In this document: in pieces, positions 53,158 through 62,378 of the stretch | Position numbering within the stretch: the stretch's first letter is position 1 | Layout of the letters: every line of letters starts with the position of its first letter | Assembly: GCA_030695565.1 (NCBI GenBank) | Contig: JAUYRZ010000048.1 | Location: 124,001 to 188,000 of the forward strand | Length of the DNA stretch: 64,000 nt | Direction of reading: 5' to 3' | DNA from: Archangium sp. | GTDB taxonomy: Bacteria > Myxococcota > Myxococcia > Myxococcales > Myxococcaceae | Translations under genes and position numbers: made by a program | The notes under the pieces: generated by a model | Database searches by the model: none | Told to the model about the DNA's origin: nothing | What the model saw: only the letters and a program-made list of their open reading frames with translations

Positions 53158-54645
53158 ATGCCCAAATCACTGACCCCACGCCTGCAGGACTTGAAGGTGG
53201 AGATCGAAGGCTACGCCAAGGCCTTCGGCCTCGACTGCTTCGAGCAGGTCTTCGAAGTGCTCAGCACCGACGAGCTCAACATGGTGGCGGCCTACGGCGG
53301 CTTCCCCACCCGCTACCCACACTGGCGCTGGGGCATGGACTACGAGCAGCTCGCCAAGAGCTCCGAGTACGGCCTCTCGAAGATCTACGAGCTGGTGATC
53401 AACAACGACCCTTCGTTCGCGTACCTGCTCGAGGCGAACGCCGAGGTCGACCAGAAGCTGGTGATGGCCCACGTCTACGGCCACAACGACTTCTTCAAGA
53501 ACAACTTCACCTTCAAGTTCACCAACCGGAAGATGGTCGACGAGATGGCCAACCACGCCACGCGCGTGCGCCGGCACATCGACCGCATCGGCGTGGAGAA
53601 GGTGGAAGACTTCATCGACCTCGCGCTGTCACTCGAGAACCTGATCGATCAGTACGCGCCGCACATCAAGCGCAACCCCGACCCCAAAGTGGCCGAGGCG
53701 CAGCAGAACACCCGGGCCGAGGGCATTCGCGTCGACAAGGACTACATGCGGCCGTACATGAACCCGAAAGAGTTCGTGACCTCGCAGCAGAAGAAGGTCG
53801 ACGCCGAGAAGGTGCAGCAGAAGAAGTTCCCCGAGCGCCCACAGCGTGACGTGCTCGCCTTCTTGCTGGAGCACGCGCCGTTGGAAGACTGGGAACACGA
53901 GATCCTCAACATCGTGCGCGAAGAGGCCTACTACTTCGCACCGCAGGCGCAGACGAAGATCATGAACGAGGGCTGGGCCAGCTACTGGCACTCCACGATC
54001 ATGACGACGCGTGCGCTCAAAGATCACGAGATCATCGACTACGCCGATCACCACTCGGGAACGATGGCCACGCAGCAGGGGAAATTGAACCCCTACAAGC
54101 TGGGCATCGAGCTGTTCCGCGACATCGAAGATCGCTGGAACAAGGGCCGCTTCGGCAAGGAGTGGGAAGAGTGTGACGACCTGCGCGTGCGCCGCAGCTG
54201 GGACAAGAACCTCGGCGGCGGGCGCGAGAAGATCTTCGAGGTGCGCAAGCACTACAACGACATCACCTTCATCGACGCCTTCCTCACGCCCGAGTTCGCC
54301 ATCGAGCAGAAGCTCTTCGTCTTCAACTTCAACGACAAGAAGAACACCTGGGAGATCGCCACCCGCGAGTTCAAGAAGGTGAAGAACAAGCTGCTCCAGT
54401 CGCTCACCAACTTCGGCCAGCCGGTGATCGACGTCATCGACGCCAACCACGACAACAAGGGCGAGCTGGTGCTCTCGCACAAGCACGACGGCGCCGATCT
54501 CGACCCCGGCTACGCCAACCAGACGCTGAAAAATCTGCAGCAACTCTGGAAGCGCCCGGTGGGCATCGTGACCAGGGCCGAAGGGAAGGGCTTGATGATG
54601 CGGCACGACGGGCAGCAGTTCACCGAGAAGAAGCTCGATCTCTGA
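53158..54645 (+). CDS. spoVR: SpoVR family protein
   Basis: 495 residues. SpoVR features: LKVEIEGYAKAFGLDCFEQV, MVAAYGGFPTRYPHWRWGM, LVMAHVYGHNDFFKNN, DVLAFLLEHAPLEDWEHEIL, EEAYYFAPQAQTKIMNEGWA (then YWHS) and the C-terminal KHDGADLDPGYANQTLKNLQ. It is named for a sporulation cortex gene in Bacillus; in enteric bacteria it is the YcgB family. The biochemical function is unknown. It is the last gene of the prkA cluster and starts 3 bases after the zinc-ribbon ORF. Full length. Confidence 0.95.
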   Translation: MPKSLTPRLQDLKVEIEGYAKAFGLDCFEQVFEVLSTDELNMVAAYGGFPTRYPHWRWGMDYEQLAKSSEYGLSKIYELVINNDPSFAYLLEANAEVDQKLVMAHVYGHNDFFKNNFTFKFTNRKMVDEMANHATRVRRHIDRIGVEKVEDFIDLALSLENLIDQYAPHIKRNPDPKVAEAQQNTRAEGIRVDKDYMRPYMNPKEFVTSQQKKVDAEKVQQKKFPERPQRDVLAFLLEHAPLEDWEHEILNIVREEAYYFAPQAQTKIMNEGWASYWHSTIMTTRALKDHEIIDYADHHSGTMATQQGKLNPYKLGIELFRDIEDRWNKGRFGKEWEECDDLRVRRSWDKNLGGGREKIFEVRKHYNDITFIDAFLTPEFAIEQKLFVFNFNDKKNTWEIATREFKKVKNKLLQSLTNFGQPVIDVIDANHDNKGELVLSHKHDGADLDPGYANQTLKNLQQLWKRPVGIVTRAEGKGLMMRHDGQQFTEKKLDL

Positions 54646-54681
54646 GCGGCGAACGCAAAAGGTGCCCATTACAGTTTTTGG

Positions 54682-55182
54682 GTGCCTGAACCCCGACTTG
54701 AGAGCGCCACCATCACCGCGTGTTCGATGGAGATCCCCCTGGAGGATTTTTGCCATCTCCCCCAGGAGCTGGGGTGCTCGCTGCACCGCACCGCCGAGAC
54801 CCTGACCCTCGCGTCAGATCAGCCGGGCTGCGCCATGCATTTTCGCCTCGAAGGCCTGCACGCACGCCTCGATGCGGTGGAGGTCACCAATGATCCCGAG
54901 GGTCGTTTTCTGCGCGACGTGGTGGGGCTGGTGCTCCAGCTCTACTCGGGCGACCTCGAGGCCGAGCTGACCTGGTCGCCCAAAGGCTCGATGGCCGATC
55001 GGGTTCAGGTGCGTGCAGGTGAGACATCGCACCCGCTGCTGTTTCAGCACGAAGGTCAGAGCCCCGACGAGATGCCTTTTCCCCCGGTCGATCTCACCCT
55101 GCCCCTGGTTGAGCAATGGCTCGCCGACGCACACCGCGCGTGGGAGGAGTACCAGCGCCTCAAAGCCCGGCAGGAAGCCTGA
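54682..55182 (+). CDS. Hypothetical protein downstream of spoVR
   Basis: 166 residues, GTG start, no signal peptide or membrane helix. It has mixed alpha/beta secondary structure with Leu/Val strands (TLTLASDQPGCAMHFRLEGL; LQLYSGDLEAELTWSPKGS) and a long C-terminal helix (VEQWLADAHRAWEEYQRLKA). I do not recognise the family. The 36-base gap from spoVR makes co-transcription possible. Confidence 0.6.
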   Translation: MPEPRLESATITACSMEIPLEDFCHLPQELGCSLHRTAETLTLASDQPGCAMHFRLEGLHARLDAVEVTNDPEGRFLRDVVGLVLQLYSGDLEAELTWSPKGSMADRVQVRAGETSHPLLFQHEGQSPDEMPFPPVDLTLPLVEQWLADAHRAWEEYQRLKARQEA

Positions 55183-55215
55183 CCTGAGCCGCTCGCTGGC
55201 CTAAGGTCTCGCCTC

Positions 55216-56391
55216 ATGTTCGTCGTTGCCATCGCAGCTCTCCTGCTCACCGCGCAGGATTCATCGACGATTTCCCACCCAACGCCGTCGCCCCAAGGGG
55301 CTTTGGTGAAGAACCGTCGTCTGGACAAGAACCAGACTGTCGCGCGTGCGCTCTACGACGCCGGCCTCGATGAGGTCACCGTCACCGCCCTCCACGGTGC
55401 GTTGTCGGCGGCCGAGTTCAACTTCAAGAAGGCGCGGCCCGGCGATCAGCTGCGCTTCGTCTTCCGCCATGGCCAGCTCGACGTGCTCGACTACCGGCGC
55501 AGCCTGCTCACCGAGTGGCAGGTGCGGCGCGATGGCGATCGCTACGTGGCCCGCAAGCGTGAGATCGAACGTGAACAGCGCATCGAGCTGGTCGACCTCA
55601 CCGTCGAATCGAACGTCTGGGATGCGGCTATCTCTGCGGGTGAACGCCCCGACATCGCCGTGACCCTGTCTGACGTCTTCGCGTGGGACGTCGATTTCTA
55701 CCGCGACGTGCAGAAGGGCGATCGCATGCGCGCGGTGGTGGAGAAGGTCATCCACAAGGGCCGCACCCTCGAGTACGGCCGCGTGCTGGCCGCCGAGTAC
55801 ATGGGCCGCTCGGTCGGCACCAAGAAGTCGTTCCGCTACAAGATGCCCGACGGCACCGAGACGTTCTTCACCGAAGACGGCCTGTCTGCGCGGAAGACCT
55901 TTCTCAAGTCACCGCTCAAGTACGCCACCGTCACCTCGGGTTTCGGCAGCCGGTTTCACCCGGTGCTCAACTACGTCGGCAACCACAACGGGGTCGACTA
56001 CCACGCGCCTTCCGGCACGCCGGTGTGGGCGGTCTCCGATGGCACGGTGGTGCGCGCGGGGTGGAATGACGGCGGCGGCAACGTGGTGTGCATCAAGCAC
56101 GTGATGAGCTTCGAGACTTGTTACATGCACCTCTCGAAGATCCTGGTGAAGGTCGGCCAGCGCATTGCGCAGAAGACGGTGCTGGCTGAGTCGGGCAACA
56201 CCGGCAAGCTCACCACCGGGCCTCACCTGCACTTCGGGCTCAAGCGGGGCGGTGGCTGGGTCAATCCCCTCAGTCAGAACTTTCCGCGCGCAGAGCCGCT
56301 GCCCAAGCAGTTGATGGAGGACTTCAAGCAGCAGATCGCTGACGCCGCTTCCCGCCTCGCCGCGAGCCGCGTGGTGTTGAAGGGGAACTGA
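55216..56391 (+). CDS. M23-family peptidoglycan peptidase
   Basis: 391 residues. A signal peptide or anchor is at residues 1-15. Residues 30-200 are an OapA/LysM-like pre-domain (ARALYDAGLDEVTVTALHGA; FKKARPGDQLRFVF). Residues 235-345 are the LytM/M23 zinc metallopeptidase: FGSRFHPVLNYVGNHNGVDY (first His and Asp) and GPHLHFGLKRGGGW (H-x-H). It cuts peptide cross-links in the cell wall; length and order match the YebA/MepM type. It lies alone between the spoVR cluster and the FIST operon. Confidence 0.92.
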   Translation: MFVVAIAALLLTAQDSSTISHPTPSPQGALVKNRRLDKNQTVARALYDAGLDEVTVTALHGALSAAEFNFKKARPGDQLRFVFRHGQLDVLDYRRSLLTEWQVRRDGDRYVARKREIEREQRIELVDLTVESNVWDAAISAGERPDIAVTLSDVFAWDVDFYRDVQKGDRMRAVVEKVIHKGRTLEYGRVLAAEYMGRSVGTKKSFRYKMPDGTETFFTEDGLSARKTFLKSPLKYATVTSGFGSRFHPVLNYVGNHNGVDYHAPSGTPVWAVSDGTVVRAGWNDGGGNVVCIKHVMSFETCYMHLSKILVKVGQRIAQKTVLAESGNTGKLTTGPHLHFGLKRGGGWVNPLSQNFPRAEPLPKQLMEDFKQQIADAASRLAASRVVLKGN

Positions 56392-56405
56392 AGCGCTCGG
56401 AGCGG

Positions 56406-58019
56406 TCAGGGCTTCCGCAAGCCGTTCAACAGGGAAGTCAGCTCGTCGAGCGACACCGGCTTGACCACGTGCGCCGCAAACCCGGCAGCTCTCGAATCGC
56501 GCCGCCGGTCTTCGCCACTGTAGCCGGTCAGCGCCACGAGCGGCGTCGCCCCGACCAGGGGCCTCATGTGACGAGCGACCTCGTAGCCGTCCATGCCCGG
56601 CAGACCGATGTCGAGAATCACTAAATCGTAGGTCGTCGACGAGACCAGCTCGAGCGCGCTCGGGCCGCCGTACGTGACCTCAGCGGTGTGCCCGAGCAGC
56701 TCGAGCAGCCCCCCCAGGCTGTCTGCGGCGTCGTGATTGTCATCGACCACCAGCACCCGGAGCGGCAGCGCCGAGGGTGCAGACTGGCCCAGCGCGGGCC
56801 GCACCGGCACGTCCTGGGCGATCAGCGGGAGACGCACGGTGAAGGTGCTGCCGCGACCCAGCCCCTCGCTCTGGGCGACGACCTGCCCGTCGTGAAGCTC
56901 GACCAGAGTCTTCACCAGAGTCAGCCCGATGCCCAGGCCGCCCTGCGAGCGGTCGTGAGAGACCGGGCCCTGAACGAACAGATCGAAGACGCGGGGCAGC
57001 ATGTCGGCCGAGATGCCGATGCCCTGGTCCACGATGCGGATCACCGCCTGGCCCTCTTCCTTGACGACGATCAGCGCGATGTCCGTGCCTCGCTCGCTGT
57101 ACTTCGCCGCGTTGTTGAACAGGTTGCCGAACACCTGCGCCAGCCGGAGCGCATCGGCCTTCAGCGACAAGCGCTCGGGGGTCACCGAGCACACCAGCCG
57201 CTGCTGACGCGCCTCGAACAGCGGGCGGGCCTCCTCGATCGCGTCCTCGAGGATCTCCCCCAGGAGGACGTGGCGCCGGTTGAGCTCGATGCGACCTCGA
57301 CTGACGCGAGAGACGTCGAGCAGCTCGGCCACCAGCCCCGAGAGCTGGCTCACCTGCCGGGCCATCACCCCCAGGCTGCGCGCCACCGACTCCGCGTCGG
57401 CGGGCGAGCGCAGACGGAGCACCTCGAGGGTACTGCTCAGGGCCGCCAGGGGGTTGCGGAGCTCGTGGCCCAACATCGCGAGGAACTCGTCCTTGCGCTG
57501 GTGCTCCTCGCTGAGCCGCGCGTTGAGCCGCGCCGACTCGGACCGCGTCGCCTCGAGCGCGGTGGCCAGGGTCAGGGAACGGGCGGTGGCGTCTTTCGAG
57601 GCCGTGGCGTCGGCGCGGGCCAGCAGGCACTCCTGCTCTGCCACCAGCAGGCGCGCGACCAACGGCAAGAGCCGTTCGGCCAACGCCAGCTCACCCTGCC
57701 GCGGGCTGCCGCCCAGGAGCACCATCACGACGTGCCCGTCCGCCGCGCCCAGGGCCGGGCAGTCGGGGCCAGGAGACAGGTCGACGCGGCCCTCGTGGCG
57801 GCCCGGCGCGAGGCAGCGCGCCAGGAACGCCTTCCACGCTGCGCCGCCCCAGAGCGTCTGTGGCAGCCCGGGCGCGGGGAGCAGCACGCCGAGCTCTGGG
57901 TCTCGCACCAGGAACAGCACGCGCTCGACCCCCAGCAGACGCGCCAGAGAAGCGGCTGCCTCGCCGCGTTGCGTCGGGTCGCTGAAGCCGACCAATAAGT
58001 CGAGTGCGCTGGCCTCCAC
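56406..58019 (-). CDS. Hybrid sensor histidine kinase/response regulator
   Basis: 537 residues, GTG start, no transmembrane segment. A GAF-like N-terminal domain (1-130) is followed by a helical linker (140-175), then HisKA with the phospho-acceptor His in DEFLAMLGHELRNPLAAL. The HATPase domain has NLFNNAAKYS (N box), VDQGIGISADMLPRVFDLF (G1/F) and GGLGIGLTLVKTLVEL (G2). A receiver domain starts about 420: VLVVDDNHDAADSLG, phospho-Asp in LVILDIGLPGMDGYEVA, ALTGYSG and VVKPVSLDELTSLL. It starts 3 bases behind the FIST gene, so the FIST protein is probably its soluble sensor partner. Confidence 0.93.
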   Translation of the reverse strand: MEASALDLLVGFSDPTQRGEAAASLARLLGVERVLFLVRDPELGVLLPAPGLPQTLWGGAAWKAFLARCLAPGRHEGRVDLSPGPDCPALGAADGHVVMVLLGGSPRQGELALAERLLPLVARLLVAEQECLLARADATASKDATARSLTLATALEATRSESARLNARLSEEHQRKDEFLAMLGHELRNPLAALSSTLEVLRLRSPADAESVARSLGVMARQVSQLSGLVAELLDVSRVSRGRIELNRRHVLLGEILEDAIEEARPLFEARQQRLVCSVTPERLSLKADALRLAQVFGNLFNNAAKYSERGTDIALIVVKEEGQAVIRIVDQGIGISADMLPRVFDLFVQGPVSHDRSQGGLGIGLTLVKTLVELHDGQVVAQSEGLGRGSTFTVRLPLIAQDVPVRPALGQSAPSALPLRVLVVDDNHDAADSLGGLLELLGHTAEVTYGGPSALELVSSTTYDLVILDIGLPGMDGYEVARHMRPLVGATPLVALTGYSGEDRRRDSRAAGFAAHVVKPVSLDELTSLLNGLRKP

Positions 58020-58022
58020 GCG

Positions 58023-59189
58023 CTATTCCGGGATGGCGCAGACCACCGCGGTGCAGTTGTGAAAGCCCCCGAACTGGCCTTCAGCGCGCGCGATTTGTCC
58101 GTAGGTGTTGCACCCCACGAAGCCCGCCGGCTCCAGCAGCAAGGCGCAGGCCTTCAGCTCGGCGTCGAACGCCTTCCCCAACCGCAGGCGCGTGGCCACG
58201 CAATCGAACACCAGCGCGGCCCCTGCGCGACGCCCGCCCAGCGCTTCCAGCGCCGAGCGCGTGGCCTGCTCTGCAGCCAGAATGGCCGAGGCATCACTGG
58301 TCTTCATGATGCGAACGATCGCACCCGCGGGGATCGCCGCGGCGCAGGAGATCGACCCGTCCTCGTTGGCCGTCAGCGGCACCCTCAGCCGGTAGCCGTC
58401 GCTGCTCTTGATGCCCAGGATGTTGTGAAGAAAGAAGGGCAGCGGGTCGCGCCTGTCGAACTTTTGCCCGGTGGTTGCCGCGTGCGCCTCGAAGGCCTGC
58501 ACGGCCGGCACGGCGTTGAGGCTGACCAGGCGCGCGCCTTCGGCCTCGGTGACACGGAAGCCTTCGCCGGTGGGCTCCCAGCCATGCGAGACGCCGATGC
58601 CCAACGGCTGGGCCGAGAGCATCTCGAGCGCGACCACCGCGTTGCGGAGGGACCGGGTGCCTGCGAAGACGTGCGTCTCCTGAAACCGCCCGTCGTCACC
58701 TGCGCCGCCGCCGAAGAAGTTGTAGTTTCCGCCCGTCGCGAGGGTCAGCTCTTCGATGACCGCCTCGGTGTGCCCCGCGAGCGCGTCGGTCATCACCAGC
58801 GCCGAGCGGTGGGGAAGCCCCTCGCCCTTGAGCCCCTGAAACGTGTTCACCACCTCGCGCGCCGCCAGCAAGGGCGCCTGCGAGAGGTTCTGCCCCACGC
58901 CCACCCCGAACCGCATCGTGTGGGAGCGGAGCGCCAACGCTGAGACGTACCCCTCACCGCTTGCCCGATGCGTGAACTCTCCAGCGGAAGACGAGCCGAT
59001 GATCACGTTCGTGCCGCACGCGGCCGCGAGCGTGCCCAACAGCGTTTCGTAATCATGCCGCGCAGAGGCAAACACGATGAGCGCGTCGGGCACGGCGTCG
59101 TGAAACCCTGCGCGGATCGCAGTCGCCAACTCGGCTGCCGCCCTCGAGCTGTCTGCCTCACGGGTGAGGGCCTTGAAAGATTCAGTCAT
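58023..59189 (-). CDS. FIST-domain sensory protein
   Basis: 388 residues. FIST_N (about 20-200: ALIVFASARHDYETLLGTLA; IIGSSSAGEFTHRASG) and FIST_C (about 225-365) domains, with no transmembrane helix. FIST domains bind small ligands such as amino acids and feed signalling proteins. GYRLRVPLTANEDGSISCAA and the C-terminal FVGCNTYGQIARAEGQFGGF are typical. It precedes a hybrid histidine kinase by 3 bases, the usual arrangement. ATG at 59189. Confidence 0.9.
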   Translation of the reverse strand: MTESFKALTREADSSRAAAELATAIRAGFHDAVPDALIVFASARHDYETLLGTLAAACGTNVIIGSSSAGEFTHRASGEGYVSALALRSHTMRFGVGVGQNLSQAPLLAAREVVNTFQGLKGEGLPHRSALVMTDALAGHTEAVIEELTLATGGNYNFFGGGAGDDGRFQETHVFAGTRSLRNAVVALEMLSAQPLGIGVSHGWEPTGEGFRVTEAEGARLVSLNAVPAVQAFEAHAATTGQKFDRRDPLPFFLHNILGIKSSDGYRLRVPLTANEDGSISCAAAIPAGAIVRIMKTSDASAILAAEQATRSALEALGGRRAGAALVFDCVATRLRLGKAFDAELKACALLLEPAGFVGCNTYGQIARAEGQFGGFHNCTAVVCAIPE

Positions 59190-59735
59190 CGGTCACCCCT
59201 GAGGGCCTCGCAGAAGAGAGCAAGCAGTACGGCAAGGTCATTGAATGACCGCTGCAGGGCGGTCCATCGACATTGGTGCCCTCCCTGCTATTTGGCATCA
59301 GAATCCTCTGCTTTGACTGTCCCTTTCGGTAGGAGCCCACCTGCCGCGTGAGGTCGACCGCTACCGACTGCTGGCCGCGCCTCGCATGCAGAAGCGTTTC
59401 GAACTTCGGCCAACGACGTCGTCACCGAAGTCCATTCCGAAACGGCTCGCTGGCTGGAGTTGATGGTGAAGGTGAAGGCAGGGGACGAGTTCGTGAGCCA
59501 GCTCCCGACCGACTGCGGGCGGCTCATCGACTCGCCACGGGCTGCTGGAGGGCACCGTCGCAGAGTGTGCCTGAAGGACTCCGTCGCCATCGTCGAGCGG
59601 GACGATGCGCGGGCCCTGGCGCGCTCCCTGCTCAAGTGGTGACACGCTTCAGCCCAAACCCGGTGCCCTTGCCGAACGATCTGCCACCTTGAAGTAGCGA
59701 TTCTGAATCGAGCGCTCCTGAACTAGAGCGTGGGC
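59190..59735. other. Non-coding stretch between FIST and glgP
   Basis: About 546 bases without a convincing gene. It must contain the promoters of the divergent FIST and glgP genes; no strong -35/-10 pair was found. An open frame at 59352-59642 is described separately. No tRNA-like or repeat structure was seen. Confidence 0.6.
59352..59642 (+). pseudogene. Possible gene remnant upstream of glgP
   Basis: A 96-codon open frame with no start near its 5' end. Its middle and end read like protein (EVHSETARWLELMVKVKAGD; VCLKDSVAIVERDDARALAR), and it closes at TGA 59640. The nearest possible starts, TTG 59460 and ATG 59463, would give about 60 residues. It could be the tail of a decayed gene or chance in GC-rich DNA. 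Confidence 0.25.
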
Positions 59736-62195
59736 ATGTCCATCGATGCCCGCACCGGATCTTCTCCCGAAGCCCTGCGCCGCGCTTTCGTCGAGCACGT
59801 CGAGTTCACCCGCGGGAAGAACTTCGACTCTGCCGGCCAGTGGGATCGCTACACCGCGCTCGCGCTGACGGTTCGCGATCGCCTGGCCAAGAGCTGGGTG
59901 AAGACCGCGCGCCGCTACTACCAGCGTGACGCCAAACGCGCGTACTACCTCTCGGCCGAGTACCTGCTGGGCCGCGCGCTGGGGAACAACCTCATCAACA
60001 TGGACCTGTGGGAGCCCACGCGAGAGGCGCTGCGGCACCTCGGGGTCGACCTGACCAACCTGCTCGAGATGGAGCCCGACGCGGGCCTGGGCAACGGCGG
60101 CCTGGGCCGGCTGGCGGCCTGCTTTCTCGACTCGTTGGCGACGCTCGACATGCCGGCGGTGGGGTACGGCATCCGCTACGAGTTCGGCATCTTCAGCCAG
60201 GAGATCCTCCGCGGCTACCAGGTGGAGCGCGCCGACGAGTGGCTCAAGTTCGGCAACCCCTGGGAGATGGTGCGCCCCGATCGCATCGTGCCGGTTCGGT
60301 TCTACGGCCACGTGGAGCAGACGCAGTTGCCTGATGGCCGCATGGCGTCGCAGTGGGTCGGCGGCAAGACGGTCATGGGCGTGCCCTGGGACACCCCCAT
60401 CGCCGGCTACGGCGCGCGCACGGTCAACACGCTGCGGCTCTGGCAGGCGCGGGCGTCGGCCGAGTTCGACTTCGCGCTGTTCAACGACGGCGACTACGAG
60501 CGCTCGGTGGTCGAGAAGAACGACTCGGAAGTGATCTCGAAGGTGCTGTACCCGAACGATCAGAACCAGGCCGGCAAGGAGCTGCGCCTCAAGCAGGAGT
60601 ACTTCTTCGTCGCCTGCTCCATCGCCGACATCATGCGGCGGTACCTGAAGACGCACACCGACTTCGTGAACTTCCCCGCGAAGGTGGCGATTCAGCTGAA
60701 CGACACGCACCCCGCCATCGCCATCGCCGAGCTGATGCGCGTGCTGATCGACGAGAAACGCGTGCCGTGGGACGAGGCGTGGGGCATCACGCAGAAGGTG
60801 TTCGGCTACACGAACCACACGCTGTTGCCTGAGGCGCTGGAGAAGTGGCCGGTCTCGTTGTTCGAGCGCCTGCTGCCTCGGCACCTGCAGATCATCTACG
60901 AGGTGAACACCCGGTTCCTGCGGCACGTGCAGATCCACTGGCCGTTCGATCAAGCACGCCTGGGCCGCATGTCGCTCATCGAAGAGGGCCGCGAGAAGCA
61001 GGTGCGCATGGCGTACCTCGCCGTGGTGGGCAGCCACTCCGTCAATGGCGTGGCCGCGCTGCACTCGAAGCTGCTCAAACAAGACGTGCTCAACGACTTC
61101 GCCGAGATGTTCCCCGAGCGCTTCAACAACAAGACCAACGGCGTGACGCCGCGGCGCTGGCTGCTCGCGTGCAACCCACGGCTGGCCGGGTTGATCACCG
61201 AGGCGATCGGCGACGGCTGGGCGAAGGACCTCGACCGGCTCTCCGGGTTGGAGAAGTTCGCCGACGACGCGTCGTTCGTGGAGAAGTTCAAGGAGGCCAA
61301 GCAGGCGAACAAGGTCGACCTGGCAAACCACCTGCGCGACGTGATGTGGACCAGCCTCGATGCGGGCGCGATCTTCGACGTGCAGATCAAGCGCATGCAT
61401 GAGTACAAGCGGCAGCTGCTCAACGCGCTGCACATCGTTCATTTGTGGACGAAGGCGCGGAAGGACCCGAAGAGCATCGGTCACCCGCGCGCGTTCCTGT
61501 TCGGTGCGAAAGCGGCGCCCGGGTACCGCACCGCGAAGCAGATCATCCGGTTGATCACCGGGATCGGTGAGGTGGTCAACATCGAGGCCGAGCAGACGGG
61601 CCTGAGAGTCAGCTTCATCCCGAATTACCGGGTGTCGCTGGCGGAGCGGATCATTCCGGCGGCCGACGTGTCGGAGCAGATCAGCACGGCGGGCATGGAG
61701 GCCTCAGGCACGGGCAACATGAAGTTCGCGATGAACGGCGCGCTGACCATCGGCACGCTCGACGGCGCGAACATCGAGATCCGTGATGCGGTCGGCGGGG
61801 AGAATTTCTTCCTCTTCGGGCAGACGACGGAGGAGGTCGCGAAGACGAAGGCGGCGGGGTATCGCGGTCGGCAGGTCTACGAGACGAACCCTGCGGTGAA
61901 GGAGGTGCTCGACCTCATCGGCTCGGGCTTCTTCTCACCGGAAGATCGGAATTTGTTCCGGCCGCTGGTCGACTCGTTGCTGAACGAGGATCCCTACCTC
62001 GTGCTCGCCGACTTCGATGCGTACGTTCAGGCGCAGGCGGCGGTGGCGGCGAAGTACAACGACCCCAAGGCGTGGTGGCGCTCGGCGATCATCAACGTGT
62101 CGCGCATGGGCTTCTTCTCGTCAGACCGCACGATCCGCGAGTACGCGAAGGACATCTGGGGCATCGAGTCGATGCCGCCGGCAGCCGACGAGTAA
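59736..62195 (+). CDS. glgP: Glycogen/starch/alpha-glucan phosphorylase
   Basis: 819 residues from ATG 59736; GTG 59730 is another in-frame start. It releases glucose-1-phosphate from glycogen using PLP. Family hallmarks: YYLSAEYLLGRALGNNLIN, LGNGGLGRLAACFLDSLATL, IQLNDTHPAIAIAELMR, the PLP-Lys motif EASGTGNMKFAMNGALTIGT, then LDGANIEI. Length is typical (about 815-830). It is monocistronic, and no other glycogen genes are in the window. Two REP-like repeats in inverted orientation follow the stop. Confidence 0.97.
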   Translation: MSIDARTGSSPEALRRAFVEHVEFTRGKNFDSAGQWDRYTALALTVRDRLAKSWVKTARRYYQRDAKRAYYLSAEYLLGRALGNNLINMDLWEPTREALRHLGVDLTNLLEMEPDAGLGNGGLGRLAACFLDSLATLDMPAVGYGIRYEFGIFSQEILRGYQVERADEWLKFGNPWEMVRPDRIVPVRFYGHVEQTQLPDGRMASQWVGGKTVMGVPWDTPIAGYGARTVNTLRLWQARASAEFDFALFNDGDYERSVVEKNDSEVISKVLYPNDQNQAGKELRLKQEYFFVACSIADIMRRYLKTHTDFVNFPAKVAIQLNDTHPAIAIAELMRVLIDEKRVPWDEAWGITQKVFGYTNHTLLPEALEKWPVSLFERLLPRHLQIIYEVNTRFLRHVQIHWPFDQARLGRMSLIEEGREKQVRMAYLAVVGSHSVNGVAALHSKLLKQDVLNDFAEMFPERFNNKTNGVTPRRWLLACNPRLAGLITEAIGDGWAKDLDRLSGLEKFADDASFVEKFKEAKQANKVDLANHLRDVMWTSLDAGAIFDVQIKRMHEYKRQLLNALHIVHLWTKARKDPKSIGHPRAFLFGAKAAPGYRTAKQIIRLITGIGEVVNIEAEQTGLRVSFIPNYRVSLAERIIPAADVSEQISTAGMEASGTGNMKFAMNGALTIGTLDGANIEIRDAVGGENFFLFGQTTEEVAKTKAAGYRGRQVYETNPAVKEVLDLIGSGFFSPEDRNLFRPLVDSLLNEDPYLVLADFDAYVQAQAAVAAKYNDPKAWWRSAIINVSRMGFFSSDRTIREYAKDIWGIESMPPAADE

Positions 62196-62201
62196 GTGAA
62201 A

Positions 62202-62250
62202 CTGTCTCCCTCTCCCTGCGCCAGCGGGGAGAGGGTCGGGGTGAGGGGCC
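62202..62250. repeat. REP-like palindrome, first of an inverted pair
   Basis: CTGTCTCCCTCTCCC, loop, GGGAGAGGG and the tail TCGGGGTGAGGGGCC; arms 62208-62216 and 62227-62235. Together with the next copy it forms a head-to-head pair. Confidence 0.8.
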
Positions 62251-62330
62251 GATTCGAAGCCCCAAGTCCGACAAGGCAATCGAAGAGACGTTTCTGGAGC
62301 AGCGCGAGGCGGTGGGGCAGCATTCAACTC

Positions 62331-62373
62331 GCCCCTCACCCCAACCCTCTCCCCGCGTTCGCAGGGAGAGGGA
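62331..62373. repeat. REP-like palindrome, second (inverted) copy
   Basis: GCCCCTCACCCCAA then CCCTCTCCC (62345-62353), loop, GGGAGAGGG (62364-62372). The conserved tail is now on the left, so this copy is reversed relative to 62202-62250; 80 bases of other DNA lie between. Confidence 0.8.
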
Positions 62374-62378
62374 GCGCG

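Noticed and set aside
59649-61484. Minus-strand open frame of 611 codons over glgP
   Set aside because: Reads as the antisense of a well-conserved phosphorylase; no domain signs.
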